Source: Candidatus Bathyarchaeota archaeon (GTDB lineage: Archaea; Thermoproteota; Bathyarchaeia; Bathyarchaeales; Bathyarchaeaceae). From it: 64,000 nucleotides of DNA. The stretch lies in contig SOJZ01000002.1 of NCBI GenBank assembly GCA_004376295.1, positions 1 through 64,000 on the forward strand, read 5' to 3'. Within the stretch, counting starts at the first letter, position 1; each line of letters begins with the position of its first letter. A program made the position numbers and the translations under genes. The notes below the pieces were generated by a model. It ran no database searches. It was given only the letters and a program-made list of their open reading frames with translations, and was not told where the DNA came from. Below are positions 26,839 through 35,084 of this stretch, piece after piece.

Positions 26839-26869
26839 GTAATCACCATAATAAACATTGGCGAAGTAG

Positions 26870-26886
26870 TTAATAATCTTTATTAA
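26870..26886. promoter_or_regulatory. Inverted repeat in the nikR/ATPase intergenic region
   Basis: TTAATAA-TCT-TTATTAA is a perfect 7-bp palindrome about 31 bp before the nikR start and 94 bp before the ATPase start. It overlaps a TATA-like stretch on the minus strand, so a regulator bound here would block nikR transcription. Whether NikR itself binds is a guess. Confidence 0.45.
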
Positions 26887-26979
26887 AAAACACCCTCTTC
26901 TTAGCACTATCTTAATAAGAGCTAGTTTACGAGATTTTGTAGAGGATGAGACTCAGCATGACCTATTGAGGATCTGACT

Positions 26980-28962
26980 ATGCATGAACGCTATGAAGAG
27001 AGTGGAAAAGGGTGCGTCGTATGCGATGCAGAGGTTTCAATAGAATCCCCTGTATGGAAAGATAGCAGAATCATTGTCATAATGTTGTCAACGATACTGC
27101 TTTCGGTAGGACTTGTCTTCGAGTTCATCCTAGAATTGAAGCTGCTTGCAGAGATTCTTTTTCTAGCCACTGCTGCGATCTCTGGATACAGCATAGCGAG
27201 AGAAGGACTCTCTTCCCTGATGTTTCGAAAAAAATTGAGCATAGATTTCCTCATAATGATAGCTGCCGTGGGCAGTTTTTTTATTGGTCATGGAGAAGAA
27301 GGAGCAACGGTAATTTTCCTCTTTTACGTAGCCGAGTTTCTCGAAGGTCACGCTAGTGAAAGAGCGAGAAGGTCAATTGTGTCTTTAATGAAGTTTGCCC
27401 CTGAGGTTGCCACTGTGAAGAGAGACGGGGAAGAAAGGGAGGTTCATGTGCATGATGTCAACATGAATGAAATAATCGTTGTCAGACCTGGAGAAAAAAT
27501 ACCAATGGATGGCGAAATCTTGAGAGGCGTTTCTAGCGTTAACCAAGCCCCTATTACTGGTGAATCCGTACCAGTAACAAAACAGGTCGGAGACGAGGTT
27601 TACGCAGGAACCATCAACAATGAAGGTTTTCTTGAAATCAAAGTGACGAAGCGATCAGATGAAACCATGCTTTCTAGGATTGTCAAGCTCGTTGAGGAAG
27701 CTCAGAAGATAAAGTCACCGACGGAAAAGTTCATAGATAAGTTTTCCAAATACTACACACCTTCTGTCATACTTTTGGCAATAGGTGTGGCAACGGTTCC
27801 CACTCTTGCATTTGGCTTGCCCTTCAACGAGTGGCTTTACAAGGCGTTGGTTCTGCTGGTAGTGTCTTGCCCCTGTGCTCTAGCCATCTCAACGCCCGTG
27901 GCTATGGTTTCTGGGATAACGAGTGCAGCGAAAAATGGCGTTCTTATCAAGGGTAGTGCTTATGTCGAAGAAATAAGCAAAATAAAGGTTTTCGCTTTTG
28001 ACAAAACAGGAACATTAACAGAGGGCAAGCTAGAAGTAACCGATGTTGTAGGCTTTGGGCACTCCAAGGAAGAGGTTTTGTTCAAAGCGACTTGCGTTGA
28101 GGGCATGTCTGAACATCCCATTGCTAAGGCGATAGTTAAGACAGCTCAAGAAGAGGAAACCGAGTTAAAGAATATTGATGATTTTAGAGCCATAACTGGC
28201 AAAGGTGCAAAGTGTGAGATCGATGGCGAAGTATACTATGTAGGTTCTGGAAAGATGTTCAAGGAATTGGCCATTGGCTTTCCAGAAGAAAAGGTTTGGA
28301 AGCTTGAGAATGAAGGAAAAACTGTAGTATTGGTTGGAAATGAAAAAGAAGCTATCGGCATGATAGCTGTAATGGACAAAATTAGAGATACCACGATCAA
28401 GAGCATCGATGAACTTAAGAGAAGTGGCATAAGAACAGAGATGATCACAGGAGATAATGAGAGGACTGCAAGAGCGATAGCAAAAAAGATAGGTATTGAC
28501 GAGTATCATGCAGAATTATTGCCTGATGACAAGGTAAAAATGATCGGGGAACACCTTGCAAACGATTATGGACATGTTGCCATGGTTGGGGACGGGGTAA
28601 ATGACGCTCCAGCTTTAGCTAGGGCAAATGTGGGAATAGCCATGGGAGCCATAGGCAGCGATGTCTCGCTAGAAACTGCTGACATAGCCTTAATGCAAGA
28701 TGACCTCACCAAGCTACCCTATCTGATCGAGTTGAGCAAGAAAACCATGAAGATAGTGAAACAGAATGTTATAGCCTCCCTCTTAATCAAGGGAAGCTTC
28801 GCCATCCTAGTCTTCCCAGGACTCATAACCCTATGGCTTGCCGTCGCTATAGGAGACATGGGATTATCGTTGGCTGTAATACTCAACGCAATGCGTATAT
28901 CATTAATAAAATCCAAAGCATCACCATCACACAAACATCCGAACCAAATGAGAAATGCATGA
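26980..28962 (+). CDS. Heavy-metal P1B-type ATPase
   Basis: This 660-aa ion pump has the CPC metal-binding motif (SCPCALAIS, near residue 297) in the sixth helix, the phosphorylation site DKTGTLTEG (near 341), the HP motif SEHPIAKA and the hinge GDGVNDAPALA. The final helices contain GDMGLSLAVILNAMR, which points to the Zn/Cd/Pb (ZntA/CadA) type rather than copper. It lacks the usual N-terminal HMA domain and has CVVC near residues 11-14 instead. It probably exports a divalent metal; control by NikR would suggest nickel or cobalt, but this is inference. Confidence 0.9.
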   Translation: MHERYEESGKGCVVCDAEVSIESPVWKDSRIIVIMLSTILLSVGLVFEFILELKLLAEILFLATAAISGYSIAREGLSSLMFRKKLSIDFLIMIAAVGSFFIGHGEEGATVIFLFYVAEFLEGHASERARRSIVSLMKFAPEVATVKRDGEEREVHVHDVNMNEIIVVRPGEKIPMDGEILRGVSSVNQAPITGESVPVTKQVGDEVYAGTINNEGFLEIKVTKRSDETMLSRIVKLVEEAQKIKSPTEKFIDKFSKYYTPSVILLAIGVATVPTLAFGLPFNEWLYKALVLLVVSCPCALAISTPVAMVSGITSAAKNGVLIKGSAYVEEISKIKVFAFDKTGTLTEGKLEVTDVVGFGHSKEEVLFKATCVEGMSEHPIAKAIVKTAQEEETELKNIDDFRAITGKGAKCEIDGEVYYVGSGKMFKELAIGFPEEKVWKLENEGKTVVLVGNEKEAIGMIAVMDKIRDTTIKSIDELKRSGIRTEMITGDNERTARAIAKKIGIDEYHAELLPDDKVKMIGEHLANDYGHVAMVGDGVNDAPALARANVGIAMGAIGSDVSLETADIALMQDDLTKLPYLIELSKKTMKIVKQNVIASLLIKGSFAILVFPGLITLWLAVAIGDMGLSLAVILNAMRISLIKSKASPSHKHPNQMRNA

Positions 28963-28964
28963 CT

Positions 28965-29125
28965 CTATTTTGCAGGTTCTTCCATTAACTTCAACATTAA
29001 CTCCTTCGTGAAAGCTACAGAAATAACGTATATCATAATCCATGCATACAAATTCAAGGATAACCACGCAATCAAAAGGCTAGTTGGTATGCTAAAGGTA
29101 ACCACAGTTCTACGTAGTTCCTATT
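28965..29125 (-). pseudogene. Possible membrane-protein C-terminal fragment
   Basis: The minus strand has a frame of about 50 codons with no start codon, reading SIPTSLLIAWLSLNLYAWIM and VISVAFTKEL to a stop. This looks like two transmembrane helices of a truncated permease. The family was not identified. Given the other broken genes nearby, a remnant is plausible. Confidence 0.3.
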
Positions 29126-29170
29126 CGATGACTTTTTGTGGGAATCAAGCCATCTGAGGCTTGCCTTGGT

Positions 29171-29611
29171 TTAGTGTGGTTCTGAAACCCAGTTGGATTT
29201 TCCGCCTTCCAGATATTCCTTCTTCCAAATTGGAGCCTCCTTCTTGTAACGCTCCACAGCCTCTCTCAGAACTGGAAACACATCCGTTCTATGAGCACCG
29301 GCCACGACGACATAAACTAACTCTTCAGAAACGTTAAACTCCCCGACGAAATGGTGGATCTGCACATCTACTACGCCAGCCCTCTTTCGAAGTTCTTCAC
29401 AAATATCGTTAAGAACTTTGTCGGCTTTTTCCTTGTACGCTTCTAGCTGCATTTTTTTTACAGCCTCGCCGTGTGTGGTTTCACCCCGGACTACACCGAC
29501 GAACACTCCAAAGGCGCCAGCCTTAGGAAAGTCTGGTTTGTTCTTGATGGATTCAAGTACGTCAAAGAGAGAAAGCTCTCCTTTGTTGTGGATGCCCGCG
29601 TGTTTAACCAT
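29171..29611 (-). CDS. moaE: Molybdopterin synthase catalytic subunit
   Basis: This 146-aa subunit inserts two sulfurs into precursor Z to make molybdopterin, using MoaD thiocarboxylate. MoaE features are GAFGVFVGVVRGET, IHHFVGEFNVSEELVYVVVA, GAHRTDVFPVL and the catalytic lysines in PIWKKEYLEGG. Length is normal. Upstream on the same strand is the remnant of the enzyme that would activate MoaD. Confidence 0.93.
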   Translation of the reverse strand: MVKHAGIHNKGELSLFDVLESIKNKPDFPKAGAFGVFVGVVRGETTHGEAVKKMQLEAYKEKADKVLNDICEELRKRAGVVDVQIHHFVGEFNVSEELVYVVVAGAHRTDVFPVLREAVERYKKEAPIWKKEYLEGGKSNWVSEPH

Positions 29612-29675
29612 ATAGACACCGCACCTTTATTGAACTGCATATATTTGTAAAGCTTTATGTCAGAAAAAACGCTAG

Positions 29676-29912
29676 TTACGCGTGCACACTGTCGGTAGAA
29701 GAACTAAGTACACGCTTGAATTTCCCTTTGTCTATCAGAACGATTTTTCCGATGCCAGCAGCCGCGAGGTAGAGTGATGCAGGGCATCCTAATCCACCGA
29801 GACCAGCTACGATGACCTTTGTGGCTTTTAGCTTTCTCTGCGTCTCTAATCCCTAACCAGAAATTAGCATCTGCCTGTTATACCGCTCTAGCTCTGATGG
29901 TGATAGGCTCAT
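29676..29912 (-). pseudogene. Truncated MoeB/ThiF/HesA-like E1 gene with internal amber codon
   Basis: The minus strand reads MSLSPSELERYNRQMLISG, then TAG at 29853-29855, then [20 protein letters not shown] with [20 protein letters not shown], and ends at TAA 29678-29676. These are the N-terminus and the nucleotide-binding loop (GxGGLG) of MoaD/ThiS-activating E1 enzymes. A normal member has about 240 residues, so two thirds is missing in addition to the amber codon. Activation of the intact MoaD must therefore depend on another E1 elsewhere. Confidence 0.8.
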
Positions 29913-30026
29913 TTGGAACCCACAAAGCTAGGTTACTTTGTTGCCATAGCACCTCATAGTTTGAGCTGGGTCATGCACAGCTCCTTAACAAAAAGCGCGA
30001 AGGAGAGCTATGGGGGTTCTTTATGT

Positions 30027-30125
30027 TTACTTCCCACAGCAGTCTTTGTATTTTTTCCCGCTACCGCATGTACAAGGATCTTCCGGTTGTGCTGCTTTCT
30101 TCGTTCCTCCACATCCACATGACAA
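30027..30125 (-). CDS. Tiny SEC-C motif protein, 32 aa
   Basis: A 32-codon frame starts at TTG 30125 after GGAGGCGA with good spacing. It ends with the SEC-C zinc motif DPCTCGSGKKYKDCCGK. SEC-C normally forms the C-terminus of SecA or is attached to other domains and binds zinc. Here it is nearly the whole protein, with an extra Cys pair (CGCGG) at the front. It may be a stand-alone zinc peptide, or what is left of a larger gene. Confidence 0.6.
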   Translation of the reverse strand: MSCGCGGTKKAAQPEDPCTCGSGKKYKDCCGK

Positions 30126-30224
30126 TACTATTCGCCTCCAATTGAAAACTATGAACTTGTGAATATAAACATATCTATCTCATATAGGGGAACGCAATTC
30201 TTTACCTCTAGGAGTTTGTTTCGA

Positions 30225-30755
30225 ATGAAGAAGGAAGTTTCTGTCCGTGATGGATTGAGGCAATTCCCTATCAGGCCTGTTTATCTGGTGTCAGTTGAAC
30301 ATGAAGGAAAAAAGAACATCATAAGTATCGGCATGTTTGCTTTCTTTTCTGGAAAACCAACGTTAGTAGGTATTGGTGTGGCGCCTGCCAGATACTCCTT
30401 TGAGTTAATTCGTCAAAGCAGAGAGTACGTAGTTAATGTAGTTGATGATAAGCTTATGGAAGCTGTGCGAATTTGTGGGGAGAAATCAGGTCGAGAAGTA
30501 GACAAATTTGAACTGACAAAACTTACTCCCGTACAGGGAGTTAGGGTGAAGGCTCCACTTATTCAAGAAAGCCCAGTTAGTATCGAATGCGAGGTTGTTA
30601 AAGAAGTGGAAGTAGGTGATCATGTCTGGTTTGTAGGTGAAGTGTTGGCAGTTCATATCCGAGAAGGCTACAACTGGAAGAATGGTTTATTATTTAAGTG
30701 GATAGGTGAAAAGGGATTCTACTATAAGGTAGGAGAAAGAGTAGGCCAATTCTAA
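30225..30755 (+). CDS. Flavin reductase-like FMN-binding protein
   Basis: The start is ATG 30225 (AGGAG upstream), giving 176 aa. The protein shows the split-barrel flavin reductase pattern: PIRPVYLVSVEHEG, IISIGMFAFFSGKPTLVGIGVAP, REYVVNVVDD and ESPVSIECEVVKEVEVGDHV. Such proteins bind FMN and transfer electrons from NAD(P)H or ferredoxin; the partner is not shown here. Downstream is nfu. Confidence 0.82.
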   Translation: MKKEVSVRDGLRQFPIRPVYLVSVEHEGKKNIISIGMFAFFSGKPTLVGIGVAPARYSFELIRQSREYVVNVVDDKLMEAVRICGEKSGREVDKFELTKLTPVQGVRVKAPLIQESPVSIECEVVKEVEVGDHVWFVGEVLAVHIREGYNWKNGLLFKWIGEKGFYYKVGERVGQF

Positions 30756-30773
30756 AACACCTCACACACGCTA

Positions 30774-30781
30774 TTTATAAG
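30774..30781 (+). promoter_or_regulatory. TATA box for nfu (TTTATAAG)
   Basis: TTTATAAG lies 34 bp upstream of the nfu ATG at 30815. Initiation about 25 bp downstream would give a leader just long enough to hold the GGTGA ribosome binding site. Confidence 0.6.
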
Positions 30782-30814
30782 ACAGTATTTTATAATGCAG
30801 TTTTGGTGAACACT

Positions 30815-31045
30815 ATGGAAGAAACGATTAGAGAACGCGTGGAAAAAGCCCTTGAAGAACTAAGACCCCGTTTGCAAGCTGATGGAGGGGACATAGAGCT
30901 CTTAGAAGTGGACCACGGTGTTGTTAAGGTTAAGATGAAGGGAGCATGCGCTGGATGTCCAATGTCAACTATGACCCTTAAAATGGGAGTGGAGCAACAT
31001 CTCAAGAAAAAGATACCAGAAATAGTTAGGGTAGAAGCTTTCTAA
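30815..31045 (+). CDS. nfu: NifU C-terminal domain protein (Nfu)
   Basis: This 76-aa stand-alone Nfu domain has the cluster-binding motif CAGCPMS and the segment LQADGGDIELLEV. It carries and delivers [4Fe-4S] clusters. ATG 30815 is chosen because GGTGA lies 5 bp upstream. It is convergent with the Mrp/Nbp35 carrier at 31354, so two Fe-S delivery proteins are side by side, complementing iscSU at 20.3-22.0 kb. Confidence 0.92.
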   Translation: MEETIRERVEKALEELRPRLQADGGDIELLEVDHGVVKVKMKGACAGCPMSTMTLKMGVEQHLKKKIPEIVRVEAF

Positions 31046-31353
31046 CACTAGCTTAGTGAAATGAGCTAAACGAGAGAACACGCGCTCCTTGTGGAACAAT
31101 TAATTTCGAAAAACAAGTAGAGAAACCGTCATAGGATTCATTAATTCGAAAATGGACAGAGCTTAGGTCAAGTTGGGTTTCAGAGTAAGTGACTAGACTT
31201 ATTCTTTGGATTGAGATGTTTTTTTGAAACTCACCTAAAAATAGCAAACTACTGAACCCACAATGCCCATTACAAAGTATTATGCAATAATCATCGTCGT
31301 TTCTTAAACTGTTTGCAACCATGGATATAGTATCCTTATTCAACTACCTCCTT
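31046..31353. other. 307-bp region between nfu and mrp
   Basis: This gap holds one possible minus-strand frame (31053-31343) described separately. No other signal is visible. Confidence 0.4.
31053..31343 (-). CDS. Possible hypothetical protein downstream of mrp
   Basis: A 96-codon frame starts 11 bp after the mrp stop at TTG 31343, immediately preceded by AAAGGAGGTAG, which is a strong but very close ribosome binding site; ATG 31322 is a later option. The product contains CIILCNGHCGFSSLLFLGEF and is not recognised. Composition is similar to neighbouring coding DNA. It may be a real second gene of the mrp operon, but support is limited. Confidence 0.4.
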   Translation of the reverse strand: MNKDTISMVANSLRNDDDYCIILCNGHCGFSSLLFLGEFQKNISIQRISLVTYSETQLDLSSVHFRINESYDGFSTCFSKLIVPQGARVLSFSSFH

Positions 31354-32256
31354 TCATCGCTTTTCGGATTGTGCCTTCTTAGTTTTAAGGAATGCTTCGA
31401 TCTTTTTGACAATTTTCATAAAAGCCTTTGTTGCAGGAGAATTCATGTGCTCAACTATGAAAGGCACACCTTTGTCGGAGGCCTCGCAGATTTCAGGATC
31501 TATTGGAATACCTCCTAGGAAAGGAATCATCAAGTCTTTCGCTATCTTTTTTCCGCCTCCAACTTTGAAGATGTTGATTTCTGCGCCGCATTTTGGGCAG
31601 ACGAACCCGCTCATGTTCTCTATGATGCCTATGACAGGGATGTTCAACTTCCTGGAAAAGGTCACAGCTTTCTTAACGACGATCTGCGAAACCTCTGAAG
31701 GTATGGTAACTATTACAACACCGTCCATTTCTGGAATAAGCTGCATGATGCTGAGGGGCTCGTCGCCGGTCCCTGGAGGAAGATCTATGAAGAGAAAGTC
31801 AAGTTCTCCCCAAACGATGTCTGACAGAAACTGACTGATTGCATTCATCTTTAACGGGCCACGCCAGATGACTGGTACTTCGTCGCTTGGAAGCAGGAAG
31901 TCCATAGACAGCACCTTAATTCCCAAAGGGCCCATTGCTGGAAATATGCCTGCAGGTCCAGCTTGAAGTCTTTGTCCATGCAAGCCGATTATCTTTGGCA
32001 CACAAGGGCCTGTTATGTCCGCGTCAAGAATTCCTACACTATAAGCATAACCATGCATGGCAAAAGCCATCGCCAAGTTCACCGTCACAGTGCTCTTACC
32101 TACCCCACCTTTGCCGCTTATCACGGCTATTTTGTGCCTGATCTTACTCATTCTAGCTCTGATTTTCCGCTGTTCTTCTTCGTAAGCCTGTTTTCTTACG
32201 TCGGCTAATTCCTTTGCCTTTGAACTCAAACTACATTCACCGCCACATTTTCCCAT
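31354..32256 (-). CDS. mrp: Mrp/Nbp35-type Fe-S cluster carrier ATPase
   Basis: This 300-aa P-loop ATPase binds and transfers [4Fe-4S] clusters. The deviant Walker A GKGGVGKSTVTVNLA is near residue 49. The N-terminus has CGGEC, as in Nbp35 proteins, and the C-terminal half has CPKC in GFVCPKCGAEI, the bridging cluster site of the dimer. Switch II is DLPPGTGDE. Length and motifs are intact. Confidence 0.93.
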   Translation of the reverse strand: MGKCGGECSLSSKAKELADVRKQAYEEEQRKIRARMSKIRHKIAVISGKGGVGKSTVTVNLAMAFAMHGYAYSVGILDADITGPCVPKIIGLHGQRLQAGPAGIFPAMGPLGIKVLSMDFLLPSDEVPVIWRGPLKMNAISQFLSDIVWGELDFLFIDLPPGTGDEPLSIMQLIPEMDGVVIVTIPSEVSQIVVKKAVTFSRKLNIPVIGIIENMSGFVCPKCGAEINIFKVGGGKKIAKDLMIPFLGGIPIDPEICEASDKGVPFIVEHMNSPATKAFMKIVKKIEAFLKTKKAQSEKR

Positions 32257-32466
32257 ATTTAAACGAACTAAATATCCGAGGTGCTTACCAGATAGAGCAT
32301 ATTTAACGATTTCTACCTATTTTGAGCAAATAGATGACAGCACAATATTGTTGTTCTCACTGGTGGTTTCATCGAAGCCGTCGGTACATTTGCTGTAAGA
32401 CCAGCTTTCCCACATATCCGGTCGTGATGCGGCCAATCTACGCGATGGTCTCATGTATGCAACAGA

Positions 32467-32475
32467 TTTATAAAG
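32467..32475 (+). promoter_or_regulatory. TATA box for the thioredoxin gene (TTTATAAAG)
   Basis: TTTATAAAG lies about 51 bp before the ATG at 32526. A leader of about 25 nt containing GGTAGAGG would result. Confidence 0.55.
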
Positions 32476-32525
32476 TGCTACAATCAGATTGAGCGAAACA
32501 AGAAACCACATCGGGTAGAGGCTCT

Positions 32526-32942
32526 ATGAAAAAGGAGAAGGACGAGGAACTGGAGAAGATTAAACGAGCAAAACTGGAAGAAATGATGCATGGAGTAGTT
32601 CAAAACCCTGTGAAACCAGCTTCGGATAAACCTATTGAGGTAACTGATGTGACGTTCAAGGAGACTATTCAAAATCATTCTCTGGTAGTGGTTGACTGTT
32701 GGGCGGCATGGTGTGCTCCATGCCGTATGGTTGCCCCTATCATTGACGAGATGGCGCGAGACTACGCTGGGAAAATTTTGTTTGGGAAACTGAACGTAGA
32801 TGAAAATCGACAAGTCGCCACGCAATATGAGATTATGAGCATTCCCACGCTACTAGTGTTCAAGAATGGACAACTTGTAGATAGAGTCGTTGGCGCGATG
32901 CCTAGGCAAATGCTAGAACCAAAAATAACACGCTATCTCTAG
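32526..32942 (+). CDS. Thioredoxin with charged N-terminal extension
   Basis: This 138-aa protein has the active site WAAWCAPCRMVAP (CAPC near residues 63-66), the cis-proline segment SIPTLLVFKNG and a ~35-residue N-terminal Lys/Glu-rich helix before the fold. Thioredoxins reduce protein disulfides. The N-terminal extension is longer than in classical 105-aa members. The CoA-binding protein follows 26 bp later. Confidence 0.92.
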   Translation: MKKEKDEELEKIKRAKLEEMMHGVVQNPVKPASDKPIEVTDVTFKETIQNHSLVVVDCWAAWCAPCRMVAPIIDEMARDYAGKILFGKLNVDENRQVATQYEIMSIPTLLVFKNGQLVDRVVGAMPRQMLEPKITRYL

Positions 32943-32968
32943 TACGCTGTTAAGGGAAAAGAAATGTG

Positions 32969-33367
32969 ATGAACGAGGAATTAATTAAGGAATTTCTGAA
33001 TAAGCGAAACATATTCGCAGTTGTGGGGGCCAGCAGAAACCCTAAGAAATATGGATACCAAGTGTACAAAGACCTAAAAGAAGCAGGGTACACGGTGTAT
33101 CCAGTAAACCCAAACGCCGACGAAATCTTGGGTGACAGATGCTATTCAGATATCAAGAATTTGCCAGCAAAACCTGATGTTGTCGACCTTGTGGTACCAC
33201 CGAAAGCCACAGAAGAAACGGTCAAGACCTGCAAGACGTCCAGAATCACAAAGGTTTGGATGCAACCCGGATCAGAATCTGAAACAGCCATCAAATTCTG
33301 TCATGACAACAACATTGATGTCGTACACGGAGTCTGCGTTATGATCGAACGCAAAGGTTTGACGTAA
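32969..33367 (+). CDS. CoA-binding domain protein (YccU type)
   Basis: This 132-aa single-domain Rossmann protein has VVGASRNPKKYGYQVYKDLK and YTVYPVNPNADEILG, typical of the CoA_binding_2 family. VCVMIERKG closes the domain. Members bind CoA and may respond to acyl-CoA or oxidised CoA; the exact role is unknown. GTG 32966 is an alternative start one codon earlier. Confidence 0.88.
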   Translation: MNEELIKEFLNKRNIFAVVGASRNPKKYGYQVYKDLKEAGYTVYPVNPNADEILGDRCYSDIKNLPAKPDVVDLVVPPKATEETVKTCKTSRITKVWMQPGSESETAIKFCHDNNIDVVHGVCVMIERKGLT

Positions 33368-33466
33368 AAAGATAGATTGCAAAAGAGAAATTGCCTTGTT
33401 TAAACCCGTCGGTTGCATGTTAGATCTCATAGACACTATACGCAAAGGGAAGGAGGGCATCGGTAG

Positions 33467-34177
33467 ATGGAGATAAAGGGAGTTATTGACCTCAGTTTTG
33501 TAGATTGGGACGGAAAAACATCATCTGTCTTCTTCCTTCCAAACTGCAACTTCCGTTGCCCGTACTGTCACAACGTTGCCCTTGTTCTTCACCCCGAAAC
33601 TGGGGAGACAACTCCTTTTGAACGAGTAGAAGATTATCTGAAGAAGCACAGAACTTGGATTGATGGAATATGCATTACAGGTGGAGAGCCGACGCTTCAC
33701 AATAATCTGCCAGACCTCTGTTTAAAAATGAAGGAAATGGGCTTCCTAGTTAAGTTAGACACGAACGGGAGCAACCCGATGATGGTGAAAGCGCTGATTG
33801 AAAAGGAGCTTGTCGACTACGTAGCCATGGACATCAAGGCTCCGCTGACTGCGGAAAAATATTCTAAGGCAATAGGCGTCAACGCAGAGAAGCTTCTCGA
33901 GAAAGTGAAGAAAACCATAGAACTCTTACTGGGATCCAAGATAGATTATGAGTTCAGAACCACAGTAGTCCCTACACTGCACGAAGAGAAAGACATAGAA
34001 GAAATATGCTGCAGTATAAAAGACTGCAAGAAATATGTTTTACAGAAGTTCGATATCAGCGTTGGAAAAGAAACTTTGGATCCAAATTTCAGCAAGTTGA
34101 AACCTTATACAGACAAGGAAATGGAGATGTTTCTGATGACAGCTGAAAAATTACTTCCTAACGTTAAACTAAGGTGA
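33467..34177 (+). CDS. Radical SAM glycyl-radical activating enzyme-like protein
   Basis: This 236-aa protein has the cluster motif CNFRCPYCHN (near residues 27-36), then ICITGGEPTLHNNL and VKLDTNGSNP, as in anaerobic ribonucleotide reductase activators (NrdG-like) and PflA-related proteins. It cleaves SAM to a 5'-deoxyadenosyl radical to activate or modify a partner. No glycyl-radical enzyme occurs in this window, so the partner is unknown. Confidence 0.88.
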   Translation: MEIKGVIDLSFVDWDGKTSSVFFLPNCNFRCPYCHNVALVLHPETGETTPFERVEDYLKKHRTWIDGICITGGEPTLHNNLPDLCLKMKEMGFLVKLDTNGSNPMMVKALIEKELVDYVAMDIKAPLTAEKYSKAIGVNAEKLLEKVKKTIELLLGSKIDYEFRTTVVPTLHEEKDIEEICCSIKDCKKYVLQKFDISVGKETLDPNFSKLKPYTDKEMEMFLMTAEKLLPNVKLR

Positions 34178-34214
34178 TTCCAGCAAGCCTAATAGATTCT
34201 GAAAAGCCTAGTGG

Positions 34215-35054
34215 CTAAACACCCATCATATACAAAACTATTCCTACTGCTAGAGCAAACAAGGTTGTAAAGATTTGAACATAGATGGTATCTTTGGCCG
34301 AGTACGAAAGCAAAGGTAGCAAGCCGTGGCCGTCCTGAGATATTGTATTGACGAGTAAGACGGAAAAGGGAATCAATCCCTCGGAAAATAGCACAAGGAA
34401 AAACAAGTGAGGGCCAGACTCGGGGATAATACCAATCAAAGCAGCAAGAACAACTAATGAAAACGCAGGTAAACCTAATACGATTGACTCTAAAGCAAAG
34501 TTTTTCATCAGAAAATCGACAACGAGAAGGGTGAAGAATATCCACAAAAACAATTTTGGTATATGCTTTTTAAGAATATGGGCATAGACATGGTCTTTCA
34601 AGAAATGTCTAAAGTTAAATTCTTCTTCATGGATTTCTATCTCACAAGGTTGACCTGTCTTCAATTTGATGCGGTTAACAATTTTATCTGCGAGAAAACC
34701 ACCAACTATTCCAACCATAACGCAGATGGCGAAGATAAGCAGAGCTGTTTCCGGGATCATAGTCAACATGATAAACGCTTCATCTCCCGCGGTGGATAAC
34801 ATTACCGCGACTAAGGCACCGAAACCCACTAGCCCGTGAGTGTAAAGGGAAACTATAAAGAAGGCGTCTATGCAACCAGGTATGGCTCCCAGAAGAGATG
34901 CAATTGCGTATTGATTTATCGGCTTTTTTGTTATCTTTTCTCTGATTTTATCCTTAAATTTTAACTGTAAAAATTCAATTATAATCATCAATAGTGTTAC
35001 CATGAAAATTATTTTCATCGTTTCCAGAAAGGTCGCTGTTATCTCGTTCCACAT
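34215..35054 (-). CDS. Putative heavy-metal permease (ArsP_2-like)
   Basis: This 279-aa protein has about eight to ten hydrophobic helices in two halves separated by a cytoplasmic loop (HEEEFNFRHFLKDHVYAHIL). ASLLGAIPGCIDAFFIVSLY in the first half and IGIIPESGPHLFFLVLF in the second are characteristic of the putative 10TM metal exporter family related to ArsP. It lies 31 bp downstream of a DtxR-type regulator, supporting a metal or metalloid role. Confidence 0.78.
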   Translation of the reverse strand: MWNEITATFLETMKIIFMVTLLMIIIEFLQLKFKDKIREKITKKPINQYAIASLLGAIPGCIDAFFIVSLYTHGLVGFGALVAVMLSTAGDEAFIMLTMIPETALLIFAICVMVGIVGGFLADKIVNRIKLKTGQPCEIEIHEEEFNFRHFLKDHVYAHILKKHIPKLFLWIFFTLLVVDFLMKNFALESIVLGLPAFSLVVLAALIGIIPESGPHLFFLVLFSEGLIPFSVLLVNTISQDGHGLLPLLSYSAKDTIYVQIFTTLFALAVGIVLYMMGV

Positions 35055-35084
35055 TTAGATCATCTTTCATCTGACTTTTTTTAT

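Noticed and set aside
29853-29855. In-frame TAG as a pyrrolysine codon
   Set aside because: The gene is also truncated downstream, no pyl genes are present, and the position is not a catalytic site in this family.
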